DNA of 64,000 nucleotides from Calidifontibacillus erzurumensis (GCF_013303125.1 NZ_JABTTE010000001.1:248001-312000), one strand, 5' to 3'; shown: positions 45,381-55,384, numbered from the stretch's first letter. The notes: generated from the letters alone by a model not told the origin. Numbers and translations are program-made.

Positions 45381-46556
45381 GTGAACTTTAAACGCATTTT
45401 TTTGATCGTCATGGATTCAGTTGGCATTGGCGAAGCACCTGACGCTGAACAGTATGGCGATAAAGGAGCTGATACTCTAGGGCATATTGCGGAATATATG
45501 AACGGACTTAACATGCCAAATATGGCCAAGCTTGGGCTTAGTAATATTAGAGAAATAAAAGGAGTTCCAAAAGCTAAGCGGCCGCTTGCTCATTATTCGA
45601 AAATGCAAGAAGCGTCCGTCGGCAAAGATACGATGACAGGACATTGGGAATTAATGGGGTTGTTTATCGATACACCATTTCAAACGTTCCCAAATGGGTT
45701 TCCAGAAGAGCTCATTGAACAACTTGAAAAACGCACGGGAAGAAAAGTCATTGGCAACAAACCAGCATCTGGAACTGAGATTATAAAAGAACTCGGTCAA
45801 CAACATATGGAAACAGGTCATATTATTGTCTACACATCTGCAGATTCAGTTTTGCAAATCGCTTGTCATGAAAAAATTGTACCTTTAGATGAACTTTATA
45901 AAATATGTGAAATTGCCCGAGAACTAACTTTAAATGAAAAATATATGGTCGGCCGAGTGATTGCCCGACCTTTTATCGGAAGTGAACCGAATCAATTTGA
46001 AAGGACAGCAAATCGCCGAGATTATGCTCTCAAACCATTTGAACGGACAGTGTTAAATGAGTTAAAAGATCATAATTTTGATGTTCTTGCCGTTGGGAAA
46101 ATTTCCGATATTTTTAATGGTGAAGGAATCACCCAATCAATCAAGACGAAATCAAACTTGGATGGAATGGACCGTCTAATTGATACTTTTACGATGGATT
46201 TTACGGGTTTATGCTTTTTAAATTTGGTCGACTTTGATGCGAAATATGGCCACCGCCGTGATCCTGAAGGATACGGGAAAGCGCTTGAGGAATTTGATAA
46301 GCGTTTAGGTGAAGTATTTCCGCTCATGAAAGATGATGACTTACTCATCATCACCGCTGACCATGGAAATGACCCTGTACACCATGGCACTGATCATACG
46401 AGGGAATTTGTGCCCCTTTTAATTTATCATAAAGGAATCGAAGTAGGGCGGTCTTTACCACAATCAAAAACATTTGCTGATGTCGGGGCGACGATCGCAC
46501 ATAATTTTGCAGTTCCGATGCCAAAGCATGGTCAAAGCCTTTTACCATTTATTTAA
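45381..46556 (+). CDS. deoB: Phosphopentomutase
   Basis: This manganese enzyme interconverts ribose/deoxyribose 1-phosphate and 5-phosphate. The N-terminal [20 protein letters not shown] has the metal-binding Asp and [11 protein letters not shown] follows. The C-terminal metal site is [12 protein letters not shown] with [14 protein letters not shown]. At 391 residues it has the family length. Start is GTG behind AAGGGAGG. It opens a nucleoside-salvage operon with two purine phosphorylases and a pyrimidine phosphorylase, whose sugar 1-phosphates it uses. Confidence 0.95.
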   Translation: MNFKRIFLIVMDSVGIGEAPDAEQYGDKGADTLGHIAEYMNGLNMPNMAKLGLSNIREIKGVPKAKRPLAHYSKMQEASVGKDTMTGHWELMGLFIDTPFQTFPNGFPEELIEQLEKRTGRKVIGNKPASGTEIIKELGQQHMETGHIIVYTSADSVLQIACHEKIVPLDELYKICEIARELTLNEKYMVGRVIARPFIGSEPNQFERTANRRDYALKPFERTVLNELKDHNFDVLAVGKISDIFNGEGITQSIKTKSNLDGMDRLIDTFTMDFTGLCFLNLVDFDAKYGHRRDPEGYGKALEEFDKRLGEVFPLMKDDDLLIITADHGNDPVHHGTDHTREFVPLLIYHKGIEVGRSLPQSKTFADVGATIAHNFAVPMPKHGQSLLPFI

Positions 46557-46568
46557 GGAGATGATTGT

Positions 46569-47384
46569 GTGAGGAGTGAGCTATTTTTTCAAGCTGCAAA
46601 TTTTATTCAAGAAAAAATAAATATATCACCGAAAATCGGCTTTATTTTAGGATCTGGTCTAGGAGTATTCGCTGATGAAATTGTGAATCCGGTAAAAATT
46701 AGCTATGATGAAATACCTGGATTTCCGGTATCAACGGTTGAAGGGCATAAAGGACAGCTTGTCATCGGTGCGTTAGAAGGGGTCCCTGTTGTGGCTATGC
46801 AAGGCCGTTTCCATTTTTATGAAGGTTATTCCCTTGACAAGGTAACTTTTCCGGTTCGTGTCATGAAACTCATCGGTGTTGAAAAACTGGTAGTTACAAA
46901 TGCTGCTGGTGGTATTAATACATCATTTGAGCCAGGAGATCTTATGTTGATTACAGATCACATTAATAATATGGGCAAAAATCCGTTAATAGGACCGAAT
47001 GATGATGCATTTGGTGTTCGCTTCCCAGACATGTCAATATCTTATTGTAAACAGATGCGCGATAAAGCGAGACAAGTTGCTCATAATATGGGTCTTGCGC
47101 TGAAAGAGGGGATATATGTTGCTAATACAGGTCCAAGCTATGAAACACCTGCAGAAATCCGTATGCTCCGAAAAATAGGTGGTGATGCTGTAGGCATGTC
47201 GACGGTACCGGAAGTGATTGTTGCCAGGCATGCAGGGATGAACGTCCTTGGTATTTCCTGCATTTCAAACATGGCAGCTGGCATATTAGATCAGCCGCTT
47301 TCACACGATGAAGTAATCGAAACGACTGAAAAAGCGAAAGAACGGTTTTTAATGTTTGTAAAAGAACTAACAAAAGTTTTATAA
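46569..47384 (+). CDS. punA: Purine nucleoside phosphorylase I (guanosine/inosine type)
   Basis: This trimeric-type PNP releases bases from 6-oxopurine nucleosides. Phosphate-site motifs are LGSGLG and GRFHFYEGYS. The base-recognition residues are those of classic 6-oxopurine enzymes: Glu192 in GPSYETPAE and Asn234 in SCISNMAAG, equivalent to human Glu201 and Asn243. It starts at GTG behind AAGGAGATGATT, 12 bases after deoB. B. subtilis counterpart: PupG. A divergent paralogue follows. Confidence 0.94.
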   Translation: MRSELFFQAANFIQEKINISPKIGFILGSGLGVFADEIVNPVKISYDEIPGFPVSTVEGHKGQLVIGALEGVPVVAMQGRFHFYEGYSLDKVTFPVRVMKLIGVEKLVVTNAAGGINTSFEPGDLMLITDHINNMGKNPLIGPNDDAFGVRFPDMSISYCKQMRDKARQVAHNMGLALKEGIYVANTGPSYETPAEIRMLRKIGGDAVGMSTVPEVIVARHAGMNVLGISCISNMAAGILDQPLSHDEVIETTEKAKERFLMFVKELTKVL

Positions 47385-47455
47385 GAAATAATAAAATTTT
47401 ATATTTTATAAAGAAGCAATTGTTGATTATTGCCAAAAAAAAAGGAGCGAGAGCG

Positions 47456-48277
47456 ATGGAAAACCTTCTATCTAAAATGAAGGAAGCTTGTGCATACATA
47501 CAACAACAAATTTCTATAAAACCTACGATTGGCCTTATTTTAGGTTCAGGATTAGGAGAATTAGCAGATGAAATAGAGAATGCTGTCATCATTGATTATG
47601 CGAACATTCCACATTTCCCGGTCTCAACAGTTGAAGGGCATGCTGGAAAACTTGTCATCGGGTTGCTAAACGGTAAAGCTGTTTTAGCCATGCAAGGGCG
47701 TTTTCATTATTATGAAGGATATACGATGCAGGAAGTAACCTTTCCTGTCCGTGTAATGAAAGGATTAGGGATTGATACAATCATTGTGACAAATGCTTGC
47801 GGCGGAATGAATGCTAATTTCAAGCCTGGTGATTTAATGATTATCACAGATCATTTAAATATGACAGGAACGAACCCATTAATCGGTCCCAATGAAGCAG
47901 AACTCGGTCCCCGTTTTCCAGATATGAGCCGTGCTTACTCGCCAGAACTTATTAAGTTGGCCAAAGAAACCGCTCAAAAATTGAATATTTCAATTCAAGA
48001 AGGTGTCTATGCTGGCATTTCAGGACCATCGTATATGACGCCTGCAGAGTTAATTATGCTTCGCAATCTTGGAGGAGACGCTGTTGGAATGTCAACCGTA
48101 CCAGAAGTCATCGTTGCCAATCATATGCAAATGAAAGTTCTCGGCATTTCTTGTGTGACTGATATGGCCATTGGTGAAGAGCTTGAGCCTTTAACACATG
48201 AACAAGTAGTTGAAGTTGCAAATCGGACGAAGCCGAAATTCATTCATCTTATTAAAGAAATTATTGCAGTCTTGTAA
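47456..48277 (+). CDS. Purine nucleoside phosphorylase paralogue with altered base-recognition residues
   Basis: This is a tandem paralogue of the preceding PNP (273 residues, plainly similar along the whole length). Phosphate motifs are intact (LGSGLG, GRFHYYEGYT). The two residues that read the purine differ: Met194 replaces the Glu (GPSYMTPAE) and Asp236 replaces the Asn (SCVTDMAIG). Methylthioadenosine phosphorylases likewise lack that Glu and carry Asp at the Asn site, so 6-aminopurine nucleosides are a reasonable guess. ATG 47456 follows AAGGAG; the frame opens at 47420 without a site. Specificity is inference. Confidence 0.85.
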   Translation: MENLLSKMKEACAYIQQQISIKPTIGLILGSGLGELADEIENAVIIDYANIPHFPVSTVEGHAGKLVIGLLNGKAVLAMQGRFHYYEGYTMQEVTFPVRVMKGLGIDTIIVTNACGGMNANFKPGDLMIITDHLNMTGTNPLIGPNEAELGPRFPDMSRAYSPELIKLAKETAQKLNISIQEGVYAGISGPSYMTPAELIMLRNLGGDAVGMSTVPEVIVANHMQMKVLGISCVTDMAIGEELEPLTHEQVVEVANRTKPKFIHLIKEIIAVL

Positions 48278-48303
48278 ATAACAATCATTGAGAGGTTTTT
48301 TTA

Positions 48304-49605
48304 ATGAGAATGGTTGATTTAATTGAAAAAAAGCGGGATGGAAAAGAACTTACAAAAGAAGAAATCCGCTTTATAATCGAAGGTTACACTAATGAAACAA
48401 TTCCGGATTATCAGGTAAGCGCGCTTTTAATGGCTATTTATTTTCAAGGAATGACAGAAAAAGAGCGTGTAGAACTGACAATGGCGATGGTTGATTCCGG
48501 TGATAAAATTGATCTATCTGCAATAGAAGGAATCAAAGTCGACAAACATTCAACTGGTGGTGTAGGGGACACAACAACGCTTGTTCTAGCGCCGCTTGTG
48601 GCTTCAGTTGGCGTTCCAGTTGCAAAAATGTCTGGACGTGGCCTTGGTCATACTGGTGGCACGATTGATAAATTGGAATCGATTCAAGGATTTCATGTAG
48701 AAATAGATAACGATCAATTTATTGAACTAGTGAATAGGAATAAAGTTGCTGTTGTTGGACAAAGCGGGAATTTAACTCCAGCTGATAAAAAATTGTATAG
48801 TCTTCGGGATGTGACAGCAACTGTGAATTCGATCCCTTTAATTGCTAGTTCCATCATGAGCAAAAAAATTGCTGCCGGTGCCGATGCAATCGTTCTTGAT
48901 GTAAAAACAGGTGCAGGCGCATTTATGAAAGATTTAGAAGATGCAAAAAAACTTGCAAAAGCAATGGTGGATATTGGTAAAAGCATTGGCAGAAAAACGA
49001 TTGCTGTTATTTCTGATATGAGCCAGCCTTTAGGATTTGCAATTGGCAATGCCCTTGAAGTAGAGGAAGCGATTGAAACGTTAAAAGGAAAAGGGCCGGA
49101 AGATTTGCAAGAGTTATGCTTAACGCTTGGAAGCCATATGGTCTACCTTGCTCAAAAAGCACAGAGCCTAGAACAAGCAAGAAATATGTTAGAAGAAGCG
49201 ATTTTTTCAGGTAAAGCGATAGAAAAATTTAAAACGTTTATTGCTGCTCAAGGTGGGGACGCATCAGTTGCCGACGATGTAACGAAACTTCCAAAAGCAA
49301 GATATATATATGAATTGAAAGCTAGGGAAGAGGGTTGGATCGGAACGATTGTAGCCGATAAAGTTGGTAAGGCAGCGATGCTTTTAGGTGCTGGCCGAGC
49401 AACAAAAGAATCAAAAATCGATTTAGCTGTCGGTCTTGTGTTAAGAAAAAAAGTCGGAGACAAAGTGAATAAAGGCGAGGCACTTGTTGAGATTCATAGC
49501 AATTTTGAAAATATTGATGAAATAAAAGAATTACTTTATAATTGCTTCACCATTTCTCCAAAAGAAACGACTGCTCCGCCATTAATTTACGACAAAATTT
49601 TATAA
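48304..49605 (+). CDS. pdp: Pyrimidine-nucleoside phosphorylase
   Basis: This enzyme phosphorolyses uridine, thymidine and deoxyuridine. The glycosyltransferase family 3 signature [20 protein letters not shown], the phosphate-binding [11 protein letters not shown] and the C-terminal hammerhead domain ([21 protein letters not shown]) are all present. Length is 433 residues. In B. subtilis pdp stands with deoC-nupC; here it ends the deoB-PNP operon, so all four salvage enzymes are together. A very strong terminator follows. Confidence 0.95.
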   Translation: MRMVDLIEKKRDGKELTKEEIRFIIEGYTNETIPDYQVSALLMAIYFQGMTEKERVELTMAMVDSGDKIDLSAIEGIKVDKHSTGGVGDTTTLVLAPLVASVGVPVAKMSGRGLGHTGGTIDKLESIQGFHVEIDNDQFIELVNRNKVAVVGQSGNLTPADKKLYSLRDVTATVNSIPLIASSIMSKKIAAGADAIVLDVKTGAGAFMKDLEDAKKLAKAMVDIGKSIGRKTIAVISDMSQPLGFAIGNALEVEEAIETLKGKGPEDLQELCLTLGSHMVYLAQKAQSLEQARNMLEEAIFSGKAIEKFKTFIAAQGGDASVADDVTKLPKARYIYELKAREEGWIGTIVADKVGKAAMLLGAGRATKESKIDLAVGLVLRKKVGDKVNKGEALVEIHSNFENIDEIKELLYNCFTISPKETTAPPLIYDKIL

Positions 49606-49618
49606 AGCTTTAAATTAA

Positions 49619-49664
49619 GCTCATCCAAAAAGGAATGTAAACCTTTTTGGATGGGCTTTTTTTT
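49619..49664 (+). terminator. Terminator of the nucleoside-salvage operon
   Basis: GCTCATCCAAAAAGG and CCTTTTTGGATGGGC form a 15-bp stem with one G-T pair, then eight Ts. Confidence 0.93.
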
Positions 49665-49737
49665 GGTATCTACTTTATACTCCATTTTTTCTTTACTTTT
49701 TAAAAAACGTATTTGATAAAATTCAATGAAAATTTTG

Positions 49738-49766
49738 GTATAAATCTATAATTTATGGAAAAAATG
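49738..49766 (+). promoter_or_regulatory. Sigma-F-type promoter of dacF
   Basis: GTATA, 14 bases, GGAAAAAATG. The -10 matches the sigma-F consensus GGnRAnAATW at nine of ten positions. Forespore control of dacF by sigma-F is known in B. subtilis. Confidence 0.7.
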
Positions 49767-49824
49767 ACGTGTATGAGCATTAAACCTACAGTTGGTATAG
49801 GTTTCGAAAAAGGAGGGAGTATTC

Positions 49825-51012
49825 ATGCAAATGAGAACAGTAAAGATTTTCCTAAGTTTTATCTTATTGTTTACAATGCTTGCGCCTACTGGATTCGCAG
49901 AAGAAAAGAATGACAACATAGAGAATAAAGTAGAGCTGGCAGATGATGCTCAATCTGCAATATTAATTGAGCGGGATACCGGCACTGTTTTATATGAAAA
50001 AGCAGCCGATAAGAAGCTGCCTCCAGCTAGTATGACGAAAATTATGACAATGCTATTAATTATGGAAGCTTTAGATGAAGGTAAAATAAAGCTTGATGAA
50101 AAAGTTAGAACGAGTGAATACGCAGCTTCAATGGGGGGTTCCCAAATATTTTTGGAACCTGGTGAAGAAATGACAGTTGATGAGCTTCTAAGGGGAATTG
50201 CAATCGCTTCTGGGAATGACGCAACGGTAGCAATGGCTGAACATATTGCCGGATCTAACGAAGCTTTTGTTGAAATGATGAATAAAAAAGCGAAAGAGCT
50301 TGGATTAAAAAATACAAACTTTAAAAATGCGACAGGATTGCCAGCAGAAGACCATTATAGTACAGCACGGGATATGGCAATCATGTCTAAAGAATTATTA
50401 AAGTATGATCTTATAACAAAATACACAGGGGTCTATGAAGACTATTTACGTGAAAATACCGATAAAAAATTCTGGCTTGTAAATACCAATCGTCTTGTGA
50501 AATTTTATCCTGGGGTTGATGGTGTTAAAACAGGTTATACAAGCGAAGCTAAATATTGTTTATCAGCGACAGCTAAAAAGGATGGAATGAGGGTCATTGC
50601 CGTTGTTATGGGGGCATCGACACCAAAAGATCGGAACAGACAAATTACTAAAATGTTAGATTACGCTTTTAGCCAATATAAGACACATCCAATGTATGAA
50701 CGAAACCAACCTATTGCAAAAGTGAAAGTTTCAAAAGGTGATAAGTCTTCGATTAACGCTGTAACATCGGAGCCGATATCGTTGCTTACGAAAAAAGGAG
50801 AAAATATTGACAACATTAAGCAAGAATTAGTCATTCATGAAGAAATAAAAGCGCCGATTCAAAAAGGTGATGAACTTGGTAAACTGATTCTAAAAAAAGG
50901 AGATAAGATTGTTGTTGAAAGTCCACTTGTAGCGGACAAGGATGTAAAAGCTGCTTCATGGTGGAAACTTTTCAAACGAATGATGGGGGATTTTGTTAAA
51001 ATATCGGAATAA
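49825..51012 (+). CDS. dacF: D-alanyl-D-alanine carboxypeptidase DacF
   Basis: A low-molecular-weight penicillin-binding protein that trims pentapeptides in spore peptidoglycan. A signal peptide (MQMRTVKIFLSFILLFTML, cleaved near FAEE) precedes the catalytic domain with SMTK (SxxK), SGN and DGVKTG. A C-terminal beta domain ends with an amphipathic anchor-like helix. The ATG follows AAGGAGGGAG. It is first in the dacF-spoIIAA-spoIIAB-sigF group and carries a sigma-F-like promoter. Confidence 0.94.
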   Translation: MQMRTVKIFLSFILLFTMLAPTGFAEEKNDNIENKVELADDAQSAILIERDTGTVLYEKAADKKLPPASMTKIMTMLLIMEALDEGKIKLDEKVRTSEYAASMGGSQIFLEPGEEMTVDELLRGIAIASGNDATVAMAEHIAGSNEAFVEMMNKKAKELGLKNTNFKNATGLPAEDHYSTARDMAIMSKELLKYDLITKYTGVYEDYLRENTDKKFWLVNTNRLVKFYPGVDGVKTGYTSEAKYCLSATAKKDGMRVIAVVMGASTPKDRNRQITKMLDYAFSQYKTHPMYERNQPIAKVKVSKGDKSSINAVTSEPISLLTKKGENIDNIKQELVIHEEIKAPIQKGDELGKLILKKGDKIVVESPLVADKDVKAASWWKLFKRMMGDFVKISE

Positions 51013-51054
51013 CTTTGTAAAATTATTGTGAATAACCACTAGTTTTGTCATGTT

Positions 51055-51084
51055 GAAGGAATCGATAAAGATAATGGCGAAAAG
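51055..51084 (+). promoter_or_regulatory. Candidate sigma-H promoter of spoIIAA
   Basis: GAAGGAATC, 12 bases, GGCGAAAAG; close to the sigma-H consensus RnAGGAwww-N11/12-RnnGAATww. TGTTGAA at 51051-51057 resembles a Spo0A box with one mismatch. Spo0A and sigma-H control of spoIIA is established in B. subtilis. Confidence 0.55.
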
Positions 51085-51120
51085 ACTCACTTAAGACTTT
51101 CAAGTTAGGAGGAAATTGAG

Positions 51121-51471
51121 TTGAGTCTTGTCATCAATTTTGAGACAAAAAAAGATGTGTTGCTCATCCGTTTGAAAGGTGAACTTGACCACCACACAGC
51201 AGAAGAATTACGTCAAAAAGCAACAGACGTCATTGAAAAAAATAAGATTCATCACATTATTTTAAATCTCGAAGAATTAACATTTATGGATAGTTCTGGT
51301 TTAGGTGTCATTTTAGGCCGCTATAAACAAATTCAAAGCCAAGGCGGTGAAATGGTCGTTTGTTCCATTTCACCGACTGTAAAAAGGCTTTTTGATTTAT
51401 CAGGGTTATTTAAAATTATTCGTTTCGTTGATGATGAACAAAATGCCCTAAAAACATTGGGGGTGGCCTAA
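51121..51471 (+). CDS. spoIIAA: Anti-sigma-F factor antagonist SpoIIAA
   Basis: A STAS-domain protein of 116 residues that frees sigma-F by binding SpoIIAB when unphosphorylated. The phosphorylated serine lies in [14 protein letters not shown]. The TTG start follows AGGAGG. The next gene begins at the base after its stop, so the pair is translationally coupled, matching their stoichiometric interplay. Length and sequence are canonical. Confidence 0.96.
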   Translation: MSLVINFETKKDVLLIRLKGELDHHTAEELRQKATDVIEKNKIHHIILNLEELTFMDSSGLGVILGRYKQIQSQGGEMVVCSISPTVKRLFDLSGLFKIIRFVDDEQNALKTLGVA

Positions 51472-51912
51472 ATGAAAAATAAAATGGAATTAAAGTTTTC
51501 CGCACTTAGCCAGAATGAATCTTTTGCACGTGTAACAGTCGCTGCTTTTATTGCACAACTTGATCCAACTCTCGATGAATTGACAGAAATTAAAACAGTC
51601 GTTTCTGAAGCAGTCACTAATGCAATTATCCATGGCTATGAAAATAATCCTGAAGGTGAAGTTTATATTTCCGTTACTCTTGAAGATGGGGTTGTTCATA
51701 TCACCATTAAAGATGAAGGGGTTGGTATTGCTAACCTAGATGAAGCACGCCAACCGTTATTTACAACAAAGCCTGAATTAGAAAGATCAGGAATGGGCTT
51801 TACAATTATGGAAAACTTCATGGATGATGTCGTAGTCGAATCGAAAGTCAATGAAGGTACAACTGTCCATTTAACGAAATATTTGGCAAATAGTAAAGCT
51901 TTATGTAATTAA
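51472..51912 (+). CDS. spoIIAB: Anti-sigma-F factor and kinase SpoIIAB
   Basis: A GHKL-fold serine kinase and anti-sigma factor of 146 residues that holds sigma-F inactive and phosphorylates SpoIIAA. ATP-binding boxes are visible: N box [15 protein letters not shown]1 box IKDEGVGI, and G2 box [14 protein letters not shown]. It begins immediately after spoIIAA and ends 12 bases before sigF. Confidence 0.96.
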   Translation: MKNKMELKFSALSQNESFARVTVAAFIAQLDPTLDELTEIKTVVSEAVTNAIIHGYENNPEGEVYISVTLEDGVVHITIKDEGVGIANLDEARQPLFTTKPELERSGMGFTIMENFMDDVVVESKVNEGTTVHLTKYLANSKALCN

Positions 51913-51924
51913 GGAGATTTGCTT

Positions 51925-52683
51925 ATGGATGTGGAGGTCAAAAAGCAAAAAAGCGAATCCTATTTGAAAGATCATGAAGTAAAAGAATTGATTGAGAGAA
52001 GCCAAAAGGGTGACCAAGAGGCGCGGGACTTAATTGTACAAAAAAATATGCGTTTAGTTTGGTCCGTTGTACAACGCTTCCTCAATCGCGGCTATGAACC
52101 AGATGATCTGTTTCAAATCGGCTGTATCGGTCTCTTAAAATCAGTTGATAAATTTGACTTATCGTATGATGTCAAATTTTCAACGTACGCAGTACCAATG
52201 ATTATCGGGGAAATCCAGCGTTTTATTAGAGATGACGGGACTGTTAAAGTTAGCCGTTCTTTAAAAGAAACGGGAAATAAAATAAGGAAAGTCAAAGATG
52301 ATTTAACTAAAAGACTAGGAAGAGCTCCAACGATTACTGAAATAGCGAAGGAATTAGGAATTTCACCTGAAGATGTAGTATTGGCACAAGAAGCTAGCCG
52401 AACACCTTCTTCCATTCATGAAACGGTTTATGAAAATGATGGAGACCCTATTACACTGCTTGATCAAATTGCTGACAATTCAGAAGCAAAATGGTTTGAT
52501 AAAATTGCCTTGCAGGAAGCAATTAGAGGGTTAGATGAAAGAGAACAGCTTATCGTTTATTTGCGCTACTATAAAGACCAAACCCAGTCTGAAGTCGCAG
52601 GAAGGCTTGGCATTTCTCAAGTCCAAGTTTCAAGGCTAGAGAAAAAAATTCTTCAACAAATGAAAGAACAGATGGATATTTGA
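51925..52683 (+). CDS. sigF: RNA polymerase sigma-F factor
   Basis: The first forespore-specific sigma factor, 252 residues. Region 2 includes NMRLVWSVVQRFLNRGYEPDD and QIGCIGLLKSVDKFD; region 4 ends with QSEVAGRLGISQVQVSRLEK. The ATG at 51925 has AAGGAG eight bases ahead; the in-frame TTG at 51919 is too close. The end of the gene forms the left arm of a strong terminator, which separates it from spoVA. Confidence 0.96.
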   Translation: MDVEVKKQKSESYLKDHEVKELIERSQKGDQEARDLIVQKNMRLVWSVVQRFLNRGYEPDDLFQIGCIGLLKSVDKFDLSYDVKFSTYAVPMIIGEIQRFIRDDGTVKVSRSLKETGNKIRKVKDDLTKRLGRAPTITEIAKELGISPEDVVLAQEASRTPSSIHETVYENDGDPITLLDQIADNSEAKWFDKIALQEAIRGLDEREQLIVYLRYYKDQTQSEVAGRLGISQVQVSRLEKKILQQMKEQMDI

Positions 52684-52711
52684 CATTTATTGTCAAATAT
52701 CCATTTTTTTG
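52672..52711 (+). terminator. Terminator of the spoIIA operon
   Basis: ATGGATATTTGACA and TGTCAAATATCCAT form a perfect 14-bp stem, then a T run. The left arm overlaps the sigF stop codon. Confidence 0.95.
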
Positions 52712-52743
52712 TTTATTGTCCACTTTTTGGTCGCTTTAATTTA

Positions 52744-52773
52744 GAATGAGGCCTAAATACCACAAGCATACTA
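52744..52773 (+). promoter_or_regulatory. Sigma-G promoter of spoVA
   Basis: GAATG, 18 bases, CATACTA, a full match to the sigma-G consensus GHATR-N18-CATnMTA. The spoVA operon is known to be sigma-G-dependent in the forespore. Confidence 0.88.
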
Positions 52774-52813
52774 ACAAATACAATGAATTGGCCTAATTGC
52801 GAGGTGTACTAAA

Positions 52814-53434
52814 ATGGAAAATGAAACGATTTATATCCGCATGCGGCTTAGATTGCAGTCATTGCCGGATTCCATAATAACTATTGGTGATTTAGCACAA
52901 ATTATTGGTCAGGATAAGCTTGTGAACAAAATTGCTAAACTTGCCGTATATCAAATTAAGAAAAGTGATAGAAATATTGTAGTTATTGATGTAATGAAAG
53001 TAATTGCAACAATTCAAAAGTATTATCCAACGATTGAAATTCAAACAATCGGTCCTTCTCAAACAATTATTGATGTGGTTTATAAGAAAAAGAAACCGAC
53101 TATTGGATTAATCGCTCTAGTCTGGTTCCTTCTTTTTGTTGGATCTGCAATTGCGATTATGAATTTTCATGAAGATGTTTCAATGCAGCAAGTTCATCAA
53201 AAACTGTATTTCATTATGACTGGAAATAATTTAGAAAAACCCCTATTATTGCAGATTCCTTATTCTTTAGGATTAGGAATCGGAATGATTTTATTTTTTA
53301 ACCATTTCTTTCGCAAGCGTCTGAATGAAGAGCCAAGTCCTCTTGAGGTAGAAATGTTTAAATACCAGCAAGATCTTGATCAATACGTAATTATTCATGA
53401 AAACAAAGAAGTAATGAAGCGGATCAGGTCATGA
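52814..53434 (+). CDS. spoVAA: Stage V sporulation protein AA
   Basis: First gene of the spoVA operon, which builds the inner-membrane channel for dipicolinic acid uptake in sporulation and release in germination. The 206-residue protein has an N-terminal soluble domain (about 1-95, starting IYIRMRLRLQSLPDS) and two membrane helices. ATG follows GAGGTG. Its end overlaps spoVAB by four bases (ATGA). Confidence 0.93.
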   Translation: MENETIYIRMRLRLQSLPDSIITIGDLAQIIGQDKLVNKIAKLAVYQIKKSDRNIVVIDVMKVIATIQKYYPTIEIQTIGPSQTIIDVVYKKKKPTIGLIALVWFLLFVGSAIAIMNFHEDVSMQQVHQKLYFIMTGNNLEKPLLLQIPYSLGLGIGMILFFNHFFRKRLNEEPSPLEVEMFKYQQDLDQYVIIHENKEVMKRIRS

Positions 53435-53865
53435 CACTAAAAATTTTATTTACAATTCTTGTTGGTTTTGCCGGAGGACTTGCTGTTGGTGCCGGTTTTG
53501 TTGCTTTTTTAACCGTTCTCGGTGTCATTCCAAGGCTTACACAACTGACGAAAACGATGAAATACATTTTTTTATATGAGTGGGGAGTTGTATTTGGTGC
53601 AACAACAGGAGGATGGATAAGTTTACGAGAAAAAATTTATCATTTTCCATCGATTTCTATGATCCCTATAGGACTTGCAAATGGCATTTTTGTTGGAATG
53701 CTTGCTGCGGCTTTAACGGAAGTTTTAAATGTCTGGCCGATTTTAGCAAAGAGAATTGGAGTTCAAGAAAAATTGCTTATTTTACTTACTGCCATTGTTT
53801 TTGGGAAAATTTTCGGTTCCTTGTTCCATTGGATCTATTTTGTTGATTATTTAAAACATTCGTAA
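53431..53865 (+). CDS. spoVAB: Stage V sporulation protein AB
   Basis: A 144-residue membrane protein with about four hydrophobic segments (LFTILVGFAGGLAVGAGFVA at the start, then FVDYLKHS at the end). It overlaps spoVAA by four bases. It is part of the dipicolinate transport apparatus of the spore inner membrane; its own role is not defined. No oddities in length or frame. Confidence 0.92.
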   Translation: MTLKILFTILVGFAGGLAVGAGFVAFLTVLGVIPRLTQLTKTMKYIFLYEWGVVFGATTGGWISLREKIYHFPSISMIPIGLANGIFVGMLAAALTEVLNVWPILAKRIGVQEKLLILLTAIVFGKIFGSLFHWIYFVDYLKHS

Positions 53866-53877
53866 GGGAGAGGTTCC

Positions 53878-54336
53878 ATGGCTGAAAAAATTACGAAAGA
53901 AAATTATAAGGAGCAAATTAAACTGTTTCAACCTAAATTGCCTCGATTTATGAATGGCATCAAAGCATTTTTTATTGGTGGAATCATATGTTTAGGTGGT
54001 CAAGTCGTTCATAATATTTACCAAGATTTTTTTCAGCTATCTGAAATTCATGCAAGTTATTTTACAATAATTACATTTATTGTAATTACTACATTGTTAA
54101 CAGGTTTAGGAATATTTGATAAAATTGGACAATTTGCAGGTGCAGGCACACTTATTTTAGTGACAGGTTTTGCAAATGCAATCATTAGCGCCGCCCTCGA
54201 ACATAAAAGTGAAGGTCCGGTATTAGGAATAGCAAATAATATGTTTAAAATAGCTGGATCAGTACTTGTCTATGGGGTAGTTGCAGCAACTATCGTAGGG
54301 ATCATTTCCATGGCGGTAAATCATTTTTGGGTGTAA
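53878..54336 (+). CDS. spoVAC: Stage V sporulation protein AC
   Basis: A 152-residue membrane protein of the spore inner membrane, reported to act as a mechanosensitive channel in dipicolinate release. The family stretch GGIICLGGQVVHNIYQDFF and the later GAGTLILVTGFANAIISAAL are present. It resembles SpoVAE later in the operon. The ATG follows GGGAGAGG. Confidence 0.94.
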   Translation: MAEKITKENYKEQIKLFQPKLPRFMNGIKAFFIGGIICLGGQVVHNIYQDFFQLSEIHASYFTIITFIVITTLLTGLGIFDKIGQFAGAGTLILVTGFANAIISAALEHKSEGPVLGIANNMFKIAGSVLVYGVVAATIVGIISMAVNHFWV

Positions 54337-54376
54337 ATAAAATTGCTTTCATTCGACATCTTTAAAGGTGATAAAC

Positions 54377-55384
54377 ATGGGACAAGTCGGAAAACAAACG
54401 TGGCAATTCCAAAATGATATATTTGTTCATTCAACCGGTACAGCTGTTGGACCAATAGAAGCAAAAGGACCATTAGGGCATTGCTTTGATATTAAGTATG
54501 ATGATCTACATTGCGGGCAAAAAAATTGGGAACTTGCCGAAAGACAATTAATGGAGGATTCCATCAATGTTTGTTTAGAAAAAGTCAATCTTAAATATGA
54601 AGATATTGATATATTTCTTGCAGGTGATTTGTTAAATCAAAACGTCATAGCCAATTATGTAGCGCGTGGAAATCAAATTCCATTTTTATGTATGTTCAGT
54701 GCCTGTTCAACGTCCATGGAAACATTGGCAGTTGGGGCTTCTTTAATCGAGGGGGGTTTTGCTTCAAAAGTGTTGGCAGCGGTAAGCAGTCATAATGCAA
54801 CAGCTGAACGGCAATTCCGCAGTCCAACCGAATATGGTGGACAAAAACCACCGACTGCTAATTTTACTGTTACTGGTGCTGGTGCCATATTAATTGGAAA
54901 AGATAAAAACTCGGTAAAAATTACTGCAGCCACCATTGGCCGTGTCGTCGATTATGGAATTAGCAACCCCTATGATATGGGGTCTGCGATGGCACCAGCT
55001 GCAGCGGATACAATTATTAACCATTTCCGCGATTTAAAAAGAACACCAAAAGATTATGATCTTATCCTTACTGGAGACTTATCCAGTGTTGGGGCACCCA
55101 TTTTGCGAAAAATGCTTTCAGATGAAGGGTTTCCTGTTCATTCAAATTATAATGATTGTGGTTTAATGGTTTATCATAGCGATCAGAACGTATTTGCAGG
55201 TGGAAGCGGATGTGCCTGTTCCGCTGTTGTAACCTACGGTCATATTATTGATTTAATAAAAGCAGGTGCTTTAAAAAGAGTATTAGTTGTTGCAACAGGG
55301 GCACTTTTAAGTCCGATGATGATTCAACAAAAAGAGACAATTCCAACGATTGCCCATGGAGTTGTTTTCGAAAGGGTTGAATAA
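54377..55384 (+). CDS. spoVAD: Stage V sporulation protein AD
   Basis: A soluble, thiolase-fold, dipicolinic-acid-binding protein of 335 residues peripheral to the spore inner membrane. Family blocks: NDIFVHSTGTAVGPIEAKGP, CMFSACSTSMETLAVGASLI, and the later GSGCACSAVVTYGHI. ATG 54377 follows AAAGGTGAT; the frame opens at 54368. Length is normal. Confidence 0.95.
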   Translation: MGQVGKQTWQFQNDIFVHSTGTAVGPIEAKGPLGHCFDIKYDDLHCGQKNWELAERQLMEDSINVCLEKVNLKYEDIDIFLAGDLLNQNVIANYVARGNQIPFLCMFSACSTSMETLAVGASLIEGGFASKVLAAVSSHNATAERQFRSPTEYGGQKPPTANFTVTGAGAILIGKDKNSVKITAATIGRVVDYGISNPYDMGSAMAPAAADTIINHFRDLKRTPKDYDLILTGDLSSVGAPILRKMLSDEGFPVHSNYNDCGLMVYHSDQNVFAGGSGCACSAVVTYGHIIDLIKAGALKRVLVVATGALLSPMMIQQKETIPTIAHGVVFERVE

